In this document: positions 47,001 through 53,404 of the stretch, piece after piece
How the letters are laid out: every line of letters starts with the position of its first letter
How positions within the stretch are numbered: position 1 is the first letter of the stretch
Origin: a virus
IMG/VR virus record: IMGVR_UViG_3300025096_000025
Coordinates: 1 to 53,404 of that record
Direction: 5' to 3' (one strand)
DNA length: 53,404 bases
The notes under the pieces: model-generated
The model's database searches: none
Told to the model about the DNA's origin: nothing
What the model saw: the letters and a program-made list of their open reading frames with translations, nothing else
Position numbers and translations under genes: made by a program

Positions 47001-50000
47001 TAGGGTGAACGGTTTCATAAAAGACACCAGATTCTCTACGAGCAATAGCCAAATCATTCACGCTAATAACAACTCTCAGTTGAAATTGGGGAACGCTTTA
47101 TTCTCAGAAGTTTCTAACACGGACATAAGCATAACACCAAATGGCGGTGACTCCTATTTTGATGGTGGTAATGTCGGCATAGGAACATCGACACCTAATC
47201 AAAAACTTACTGTATCAGGTAACATAAGCGCTCTTGGTAGTCTTAGTGCTGGTCTCGGGTCGCAAATCGCTGCTTGTAATAGTGCAGCTGGCGGCTTTAT
47301 ATCAGGTGGTCGCGATCTTGCTGATATATTTGCAACTAGTTCAGGTAACGTTGACGGTTCTGGTAGCACAGGTTATTTATCATATTGGTCTGACAGTGAT
47401 ACTTTAGCAGATAGTCTTTTAAGCGGTGGTACAGCTGTAACAAGAACAACTGGTACCTTAAGTGCTTCTACAGCTATTTGTAGCCCAGCTATATGTGGTA
47501 CAACTTCTGTCTGTGGTGCAGCTGTCTGCGGTACAACATCTGTTTGTAGCCCTGCTGTATGTGGTACATCAACAGTTTGTAGTCCACAAGTTTGTGGTAC
47601 GACAAAAGTACAGGGAGTGGCAGTCTGTGGTACTACATCAGTTTGTGGTGCTCTTGTTTGTTCTACCGGTAGTATAGTAGGTACTTCTGTAAGCGCTTAT
47701 AATGGTTTAAGCGGGTTGCACTTTGCTGCTTGTAATAGTTCTTATGGTGGCTTTATTTCCGGAGGGAGAGACCTAGCTGATATATTTGAAACATGCTCTA
47801 GTAGTGTTGATGGATCAGGAACTGCCGGTTTTGGAGCGCAATGGTCAGATACAGACACATTAACAGATAGTCTTTTAAGCGGTGGTACAGATGTAACAAG
47901 AACAACAGGTACCTTAAGCGCTGCCACAGCTGTCTGTAGCCCAGCTATATGCGGTACAACTTCTGTATGCGGTGCTGCTGTCTGTGGTACAACTTCAGTT
48001 TGTAGCCCTGCTGTATGCGGTACAACTTCTGTTTGTGGCCCTGCTGTATGCGGTACAACTTCTGTTTGTGGTCCTGCTGTATGCGGTAGTACATCTGTTT
48101 GTAGTCCAGCTGTCTGTGGTACAACATCTGTCTGTGGTGCTGCTGTCTGTGGTACATCAACAGTTTGTAGTCCGCAAGTTTGTGGTACAACAAAAGTACA
48201 GGGAGTAGCTGTTTGCGGTACAACTTCAGTTTGTGGTGCTCTTGTTTGTTCTACCGGGAGTATAGTTGGTAATTCTGTAAGTGCTTATAATGGTTTAAGT
48301 GGATTACATGTCGCTGCTTGTAATAGTTCATACGGTGGATTTATTTCCGGTGGTCGCGACTTAGTAGATGTTTTTGCTGGCGGTTGTTGTTTAGGTACAG
48401 TTACAAGTGTTACAGGTGGTGATGGTATTGATTCTACTGGTGGTACTACTCCTGAGATTGCTGTTAACACTACTGTTGTTCGAACAACCGGAGATCAAAC
48501 TATAGCTGGTAATAAATCATTTACCGGCAATACTTCCATGACTGGTAATCTATCCGTAAGGGGTACAGTCACTTGCATTGATACACGAATAGAGACAACG
48601 TCTGCTGTAGAGATTCATAACTCAGGTACAGGTCCGGCGTTATGTGTTAATCAAACAGGAGCACAACCTGTCGCTGATTTTCAGGACGACGGAACGTCAG
48701 CTCTTTATATTGAAGACGGTGGTAATGTAGGTATAGGGACCAATGATCCAAATCAACTTCTCACTGTAGCTGGTACCTTAAGCGCTTGCACGTCTGTTTG
48801 CAGCCCAGCTATCTGTGGTATATCAACAGTTTGTGGTTCTGCTGTATGCGGTACAACATCTGTTTGTAGTCCACAAGTTTGTGGTACAACAAAAGTACAA
48901 GGGGTGGCTGTTTGTGGTACTACATCTGTTTGTGGTGCTGCTGTATGCGGTACAACTTCTGTTTGTAGCCCAGCTGTTTGTGGTACAACATCAGTTTGTG
49001 GTCCTGCTGTATGCGGTAGTACATCTGTTACTTCTCCAGCTGTCTGTGGTACAACTTCAGTTTGCGGTGCTCTTATTTGTTCTACTGGTAGTATAGTAGG
49101 TACTTCTTTAAGCGCTTATAAGGGGTTAAGCGGGCTCCATGTTGCTGCTTGTAATAGTTCTTATGGTGGCTTTATCTCCGGTGGTCGTGATCTTGCTGAT
49201 ATATTTGCAATATCATCCGATAACGTTGATGGATCAGGAACTGCCGGTTTCGGAGCGCAATGGTCTGATGGTAATACTTTAACAGATAGTTTACTAAGCG
49301 GCGGTACAGATGTAACAAGAACAACCGGTACCTTAAGTGCTTCTACAGCTATTTGTAGTCCTGCTATATGTGGTACTACATCTGTATGTGGTGCAGCTGT
49401 TTGCGGTACAACATCTGTTTGTGGTCCTGCTGTCTGTGGTACAACATCTGTTTGTGGTGCAGCTGTTTGCGGTACAACATCTGTTTGTGGTCCTGCTGTA
49501 TGCGGTACAACATCTGTTTGTAGTCCTGCTGTCTGTGGTACAACATCAGTTTGTGGTCCTGCTGTATGCGGTACAACATCTGTTTGTGGTCCTCAAGTTT
49601 GTGGTACGACAAAAGTGCAGGGAGTAGCTGTTTGCGGTACAACATCAGTTTGTGGTCCTGCTGTTTGCGGTACTACATCTGTCTGTGGAGGTACTGTAGT
49701 AGGTACTTCTATAAGCGCTACATCTACCAATAGTGGTATTGTTTCCGCTGGTCGTGATCTTGCTGATATATTTGCTACATCTTCTGGTAGCGTTGAAGGA
49801 TCAGGTAGCACAGGTTATTTATCATATTGGTCTGATAGTAATACTTTAGCGGATAGTCTTTTAAGTGGTGGTTCACAGGTAACAAGAACAACGGGGACCT
49901 TAAGTGCCGGTTGTTTAATTGGTCCTGCTGTATGCGGTACAACATCAGTTTGCGGTGCAGCGGTTTGCGGTACAACTTCTGTTTGTGGTCCTGCTGTATG

Positions 50001-53000
50001 CGGTACAACATCAGTTTGTAGCCCTGCTGTTTGCGGTACTACATCTGTTTGTGGTGCAGCTGTCTGTGGTACAACATCTGTTTGTAGCCCAGCCGTCTGC
50101 GGTACTACATCTGTTTGTGGTGCAGCTGTCTGTGGTACAACTTCAGTTTGCGGTGCAGCTGTTTGTGGTACTACATCTGTTTGTAGTCCTGCTGTTTGTG
50201 GTTCAACATCAGTTTGCGGTGCTCTTATTTGTTCTACTGGTAGTATCGTCGGTGATTCTTTAAGTGCTTATAATGGTTTAAGCGGGCTCCATGTTGCTGC
50301 TTGTAACAGTTCATACGGTGGCTTTATATCAGGCGGTCGCGATTTAGTAGATGTTTTTGCTGGTGGTTGCTGCTTAGGTACAGTCACTAGTGTCGCTGGT
50401 GGTGATGGTATGTCCGGCACGGTAACATCTTCCGGTTCGTTGGCAGTTGACAGCACAGTTGTAAGAACAACCGGAGCACAAACTATAGCTGGTAATAAAT
50501 CATTCACCGGTGATACTTCCATGACCGGAAATCTTTCGGTACGAGGTACCGTTACATGTATCGATACGCGTATTGAAACAACGTCTGCTGTGGAGATTCA
50601 TAACTCAGGTACAGGACCAGCATTATGTGTTAATCAAACAGGAGCGCAGCCGGTCGCTGACTTCCAAGACGATAGTACATCAGCTTTGTATATTGCAAAT
50701 GGCGGTAATGTTGGTATAGGGACCAATGATCCAAATGAAGAACTTACTGTAGCTGGTACGTTGAGTGCTTGCACGTCTGTTTGCAGCCCAGCTGTCTGTG
50801 GTATATCAACAGTTTGTGGTTCTGCTGTCTGTGGTACAGCTTCAGTTTGTGGTCCTGCTGTATGCGGTACTACATCTGTATGCGGTGCTGCTGTCTGTGG
50901 TACAACTTCAGTTTGTGGTCCTGCTGTTTGTGGTACGACATCAGTTTGTAGTCCGCAAGTTTGCGGTACAACAAAAGTACAGGGAGTAGCTGTTTGCGGT
51001 ACTACATCAGTTTGTGGTGCTCTTATTTGTTCTACTGGTAGTATCGTCGGTGATTCTTTAAGCGCTTATAAGGGCTTAAGTGGGTTACATGTTGCTGCTT
51101 GTAATAGTTCTTATGGTGGTTTTATATCAGGTGGTCGTGATTTAGCAGATATATTTGCAGTCTCTTCTGGTAGTGTTGATGGTTCCGGAACTGCTAATTT
51201 CTTACCAAGTTGGTCTGATAGTAATACTTTAACGGATAGTCTTTTAAGTGGTGGTACAGCTGTAACAAGAACAACTGGTACCTTAAGTGCTAACTGTTTA
51301 ACTGGCCCTTCTGTCTGTGGTACAACATCAGTTTGTGGTCCTGCTGTATGTGGTACAACATCTGTATGTGGTGCAGCTGTCTGTGGTACAACATCTGTTT
51401 GTAGTCCACAAGTTTGCGGTACAACAAAAGTACAAGGAGTAGCTGTATGCGGTACAACTTCTGTTTGCGGTGCTCTTGTTTGTTCTACTGGTAGTATAGT
51501 TGGTGATTCTCTAAGCGCTTATAAGGGCTTAAGTGGGTTACATGTTGCTGCTTGTAACAGTTCATACGGCGGCTTTATATCAGGTGGAAGAGACTTAGTT
51601 GATGTATTTACAGGTGGTTGTTGTACAGGTACTACAACAGCGAGCAATACCCAAACATTTACCAACAAAAGCGGTAACATATCACAATGGACAAATGATA
51701 GTGGTTATACCGATTGTTTAGGTACAGTAACAAGTGTTACAGGTGGTGATGGTATTGATTCTACTGGTGGTACTACTCCTGAGATTACTGTTAACACTAC
51801 AGTTGTTAGAACAACAGGAGATCAAACTATTGCCGGCAATAAATCATTTACCGGTAATACTTCCATGACCGGGAATCTTTCAGTTCGTGGTACTGTTACA
51901 TGTATTGATACGCGGATTGAGACAACATCAGCGGTTGAAATTCATAACTCAGGTACAGGACCAGCATTATGTGTTAATCAGACAGGAGCACAGCCAGTAG
52001 CTAATTTCCTAGACGACAGTACATCAGCTTTGTATATTGCAAATGGTGGTAATGTAGGTATCGGTACAGATAATCCAAATGAAGAACTTACTGTAGCTGG
52101 TACCTTAAGCGCTTGCACGTCTGTTTGCAGCCCAGCTATCTGTGGTATATCAACAGTTTGTGGTTCTGCTGTCTGTGGTACAACATCTGTTTGTGGTCCT
52201 GCTGTTTGCGGTTCAACTTCTGTTTGTGGTCCTGCTGTATGTGGTACAACATCTGTATGTGGTCCTGCTGTATGTGGTACAACTTCAGTTTGCGGTGCAG
52301 CTATTTGTGGTACAACATCAGTATGTGGTCCTCAAGTTTGTGGTTCAACAAAAGTACAGGGACCAGCTGTCTGCGGTACGACTTCAGTTTGTGGAGGTAC
52401 TGTATATGGTACTACTTTAAGCGCTTCTAATGGTCTTAGTGCTACTGGAGCCGCTAATTATTTTTCTGGTAAGGTTGGTATCGGAACTGCGACACCAACC
52501 GCAAATCTTGATATAACCTCTGCCTTAAATCAACAGCATTTATATATTCAAGGTGCTAACAGCGGAACGACCCCACTCGCATATATAAAAACTATAGCTG
52601 GTGGAAGTGTTTTGCAGTTGGAAACTGGCACAGCCTCAGATAGTAGAGACATTCTTAAAGCTAAAAATTCAAGCGGGGTAGTTCTTAACCTTCAAGCTGA
52701 TGGCAAACTCGGCATCGGCACTGAGAATCCAGGACAAAAACTTACTGTATCAGGTAACATAAGCGCTCTTGGTAGTCTTAGTGCTGGTCTCGGGTCGCAA
52801 ATCGCTGCTTGTAATAGTGCAGCCGGTGGATTTATATCAGGTGGTCGTGACTTAGCTGATATATTTGCAGTCTCTTCTGGTAGCGTTGATGGATCAGGTA
52901 GCACAGGTTATTTATCATATTGGACTGATAGTAATACTTTAGCAGATAGCCTTTTAAGCGGCGGTACAGATGTAACAAGAACAACGGGGACCTTAAGTGC

Positions 53001-53404
53001 CGGTTGTTTAATTGGTCCTGCTGTATGCGGTACAACATCAGTTTGTGGTCCTGCTGTATGTGGTACAACATCTGTATGCGGTGCAGCTGTTTGTGGTACA
53101 TCAACAGTTTGTAGTCCACAAGTTTGCGGTACAACAAAAGTACAGGGAGTAGCTGTATGCGGTACAACTTCTGTTTGCGGTGCAGCTGTCTGTGGTACAA
53201 CATCTGTATGCGGTGCTGCTGTATGCGGTACTACATCTGTATGTGGTCCTGCTGTTTGTGGTAGTACATCTGTTTGTAGTCCACAAGTTTGTGGTAGTAC
53301 ATCTGTTTGTAGTCCACAAGTTTGCGGTACAACAAAAGTACAAGGAGTAGCTGTTTGCGGTACAACATCTGTATGCGGTGCTCTTATTTGTTCCACCGGT
53401 AGTA
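44062..53404 (+). CDS. Giant Cys-repeat tail-fibre protein, 3' end outside the window
   Basis: The frame starts MALNKDFKVKNGLTVTQDLS and stays open to the window end, more than 3,110 codons. The N terminus resembles other phage fibres. The body alternates (a) GIGTxxPNEKLTVSGNISA modules, (b) GGFISGGRDLADIF modules (14 copies, e.g. 44503, 47305, 50332, 52840, all in frame), (c) YWSDSNTLADSLLSGGTAVTRTTG linkers and (d) arrays of an 11-residue unit VCGTTSVCGPA with Cys at fixed positions 6 and 5 residues apart. Most arrays end in SPQVCGTTKVQGVAVCG. The cysteine ladder could be disulphide-bonded outside the cell or bind metal. The C terminus is not visible. Confidence 0.85.
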   Translation, partial: MALNKDFKVKNGLTVTQDLSVGGNAYLNALTGTNATFTKLTATEFEATSATFTRTIVSSTSALSVINHGTGPALYVRQKGAQPIAQFIDQEGGEIHFADTGALGVNTSSPNEKLTVSGNISALGSLSAGLGSQIAACNSAAGGFISGGRDLADIFATSSGSVEGSGSTGYLSYWSDSNTLADSLLSGGTAVTRTTGALSAATSICSPAICGTTSVCGAAVCGTTSVCGPAVCGTTSVCGPAVCGTTSVCGPAVCGTTSVCSPAVCGTTSVCGAAVCGTTSVCGAAVCGTSTVCSPQVCGTTKVQGVAVCGTTSVCGALVCSTGSIVGDSLSAYKGLSGLHVAACNSSYGGFISGGRDLADIFTTCSGDVTGVTAGPGLSGGGTEGDVTLGVGFGDGITVAADTVAVDSTVVRTTGAQSIGGAKTFSSDITTSRGLTAHGGLSARSTRNGFVSAGRDLADIFETCSSSVDGSGTANFGAQWSDTDTLTDSLLSGGTDMTRTTGSLSASTAICSPAICGTTSVCGAAVCGSTSVCSPAVCGTSTVCSPAICGTTSVRSPAVCGTTSVCGAAVCGTTSVCGPAVCGTTSVCGALVCGTTSVCGFEVVGGSLSATSTNSGIVSAGRDLADIFATSSGNVDGSGSTGYIPSWSDSDTLTNSLLSGGTAVTRTTGTLSAATAICSPAVCGTTSVCGAAVCGTTSVCSPAVCGTTSVCGPAVCGTTSVCGPAVCGTTSVCSPQVCGTTKVQGVAVCGTTSVCGALICSTGSIVGTSLSAYKGLSGLHVAACNSSYGGFISGGRDLADIFATSSGNVDGSGTAGFGAQWSDSNTLTDSLLSGGTAVTRTTGTLSAATAVCSPAICGTTSVCGAAVCGTTSVCSPAVCGTTSVCSPAVCGSTSVCSPAVCGTTSVCGAAVCGTTSVCSPQVCGSTKVQGVAVCGTTSVCGGTVYGTTISASNGLSATGGTNYFACNVGIGTPADASYGLRVNGFIKDTRFSTSNSQIIHANNNSQLKLGNALFSEVSNTDISITPNGGDSYFDGGNVGIGTSTPNQKLTVSGNISALGSLSAGLGSQIAACNSAAGGFISGGRDLADIFATSSGNVDGSGSTGYLSYWSDSDTLADSLLSGGTAVTRTTGTLSASTAICSPAICGTTSVCGAAVCGTTSVCSPAVCGTSTVCSPQVCGTTKVQGVAVCGTTSVCGALVCSTGSIVGTSVSAYNGLSGLHFAACNSSYGGFISGGRDLADIFETCSSSVDGSGTAGFGAQWSDTDTLTDSLLSGGTDVTRTTGTLSAATAVCSPAICGTTSVCGAAVCGTTSVCSPAVCGTTSVCGPAVCGTTSVCGPAVCGSTSVCSPAVCGTTSVCGAAVCGTSTVCSPQVCGTTKVQGVAVCGTTSVCGALVCSTGSIVGNSVSAYNGLSGLHVAACNSSYGGFISGGRDLVDVFAGGCCLGTVTSVTGGDGIDSTGGTTPEIAVNTTVVRTTGDQTIAGNKSFTGNTSMTGNLSVRGTVTCIDTRIETTSAVEIHNSGTGPALCVNQTGAQPVADFQDDGTSALYIEDGGNVGIGTNDPNQLLTVAGTLSACTSVCSPAICGISTVCGSAVCGTTSVCSPQVCGTTKVQGVAVCGTTSVCGAAVCGTTSVCSPAVCGTTSVCGPAVCGSTSVTSPAVCGTTSVCGALICSTGSIVGTSLSAYKGLSGLHVAACNSSYGGFISGGRDLADIFAISSDNVDGSGTAGFGAQWSDGNTLTDSLLSGGTDVTRTTGTLSASTAICSPAICGTTSVCGAAVCGTTSVCGPAVCGTTSVCGAAVCGTTSVCGPAVCGTTSVCSPAVCGTTSVCGPAVCGTTSVCGPQVCGTTKVQGVAVCGTTSVCGPAVCGTTSVCGGTVVGTSISATSTNSGIVSAGRDLADIFATSSGSVEGSGSTGYLSYWSDSNTLADSLLSGGSQVTRTTGTLSAGCLIGPAVCGTTSVCGAAVCGTTSVCGPAVCGTTSVCSPAVCGTTSVCGAAVCGTTSVCSPAVCGTTSVCGAAVCGTTSVCGAAVCGTTSVCSPAVCGSTSVCGALICSTGSIVGDSLSAYNGLSGLHVAACNSSYGGFISGGRDLVDVFAGGCCLGTVTSVAGGDGMSGTVTSSGSLAVDSTVVRTTGAQTIAGNKSFTGDTSMTGNLSVRGTVTCIDTRIETTSAVEIHNSGTGPALCVNQTGAQPVADFQDDSTSALYIANGGNVGIGTNDPNEELTVAGTLSACTSVCSPAVCGISTVCGSAVCGTASVCGPAVCGTTSVCGAAVCGTTSVCGPAVCGTTSVCSPQVCGTTKVQGVAVCGTTSVCGALICSTGSIVGDSLSAYKGLSGLHVAACNSSYGGFISGGRDLADIFAVSSGSVDGSGTANFLPSWSDSNTLTDSLLSGGTAVTRTTGTLSANCLTGPSVCGTTSVCGPAVCGTTSVCGAAVCGTTSVCSPQVCGTTKVQGVAVCGTTSVCGALVCSTGSIVGDSLSAYKGLSGLHVAACNSSYGGFISGGRDLVDVFTGGCCTGTTTASNTQTFTNKSGNISQWTNDSGYTDCLGTVTSVTGGDGIDSTGGTTPEITVNTTVVRTTGDQTIAGNKSFTGNTSMTGNLSVRGTVTCIDTRIETTSAVEIHNSGTGPALCVNQTGAQPVANFLDDSTSALYIANGGNVGIGTDNPNEELTVAGTLSACTSVCSPAICGISTVCGSAVCGTTSVCGPAVCGSTSVCGPAVCGTTSVCGPAVCGTTSVCGAAICGTTSVCGPQVCGSTKVQGPAVCGTTSVCGGTVYGTTLSASNGLSATGAANYFSGKVGIGTATPTANLDITSALNQQHLYIQGANSGTTPLAYIKTIAGGSVLQLETGTASDSRDILKAKNSSGVVLNLQADGKLGIGTENPGQKLTVSGNISALGSLSAGLGSQIAACNSAAGGFISGGRDLADIFAVSSGSVDGSGSTGYLSYWTDSNTLADSLLSGGTDVTRTTGTLSAGCLIGPAVCGTTSVCGPAVCGTTSVCGAAVCGTSTVCSPQVCGTTKVQGVAVCGTTSVCGAAVCGTTSVCGAAVCGTTSVCGPAVCGSTSVCSPQVCGSTSVCSPQVCGTTKVQGVAVCGTTSVCGALICSTGS
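44656..53404 (+). repeat. 33-bp Cys-array repeats and long direct repeats in the giant fibre gene
   Basis: Tandem 33-bp units encode VCGTTSVCG[PA]A in about a dozen arrays with many synonymous differences. In addition three direct repeats of about 350 bp (about 48511-48870, 50491-50850 and 51837-52190, encoding NKSFTGNTSMTGNLSVRGTV and following) and three copies of about 130 bp (about 44395-44530, 47205-47325 and 52740-52865) are near identical. This is a likely site of recombination and assembly error. Confidence 0.85.

Noticed and set aside
44328-53404. Long minus-strand and alternative-frame ORFs within the fibre gene (for example 45102-45983 and 52908-53396 on the minus strand; 44657-45037 and 49919-50263 on the plus strand)
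   Set aside because: They are shadows of the 33-bp repeats: low-complexity translations (VVPQTA or LLFVVQ runs) opposite or out of frame to a continuous ORF of more than 3,110 codons.

Overview
The window is a piece of a large tailed double-stranded DNA phage genome, probably T4-like (myovirus). The reasons are a baseplate hub and spike pair, T4-late-type promoters (ATAAATA or TTAAATA), two lysins with a holin/spanin cassette, a phage ribonucleotide reductase pair, a ClpP-like protease and very large tail-fibre genes at the right end. Lipoboxes, Sec signal peptides, a predicted outer-membrane barrel, spanins and CsgG/CsgF homologues point to a Gram-negative host. An aquatic or marine setting is inference only; no host gene or integration site is visible.

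Layout. (1) 1-10.4 kb, rightward: about 30 short early genes, many with their own promoter. A GGAAC box lies exactly 22 nt before the start codon and a TATAAT box sits at -12 to -7, so the predicted transcript starts at the ATG itself (leaderless mRNA). Recognisable products are QueD, a zinc metalloprotease, a ParB-like domain and a RadA-like ATPase. Two promoter-driven stretches look non-coding. (2) 10.6-19.3 kb, rightward: late genes with ATAAATA boxes at about -12 to -6. They encode acidic proteins with T4-like capsid-targeting N termini, a pyrophosphatase, membrane proteins, an FtsZ/tubulin-like GTPase, a secreted EF-hand protein, a tmRNA, a lysozyme and a small outer-membrane barrel, and end at a strong terminator. 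(3) 19.4-22.1 kb: small leftward genes, a spanin pair and holin candidate divergent from an amidase. (4) 22.1-26.5 kb: phosphoribosyltransferase, NrdB, NrdA, ClpP. (5) 26.5-29.0 kb, leftward: baseplate spike and hub. (6) 29.0-30.0 kb, rightward: a TGT/DpdA-like protein and a small membrane protein. (7) 30.0-35.7 kb, leftward: CsgF, CsgG, a curlin-repeat protein, a FecR-domain protein and a CHASE2 class III nucleotide cyclase, preceded by two small membrane/coiled-coil proteins. (8) 35.7-38.9 kb, rightward: DUF3307, formyltransferase-like, NadR-like kinase, QueF, glycosyltransferase. (9) 39.0-53.4 kb: three fibre genes; the last is open for more than 3,100 codons, runs off the window, and is dominated by an 11-residue cysteine-rich repeat.

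How the genes may work together. QueD, QueF and the TGT-like protein form part of a 7-deazaguanine route, most simply to modify phage DNA. The curli-type genes carry late promoters, so a secretion channel, its accessory factor and an amyloid-like substrate would be made late in infection. They are joined directly to an envelope-sensor cyclase module, which is the most unusual feature here. Lysis is served by a holin candidate, overlapping spanins, a muramidase and an amidase. The tmRNA, RNR, pyrophosphatase, ClpP and phosphoribosyltransferase are auxiliary functions for translation rescue, nucleotide supply and protein processing.
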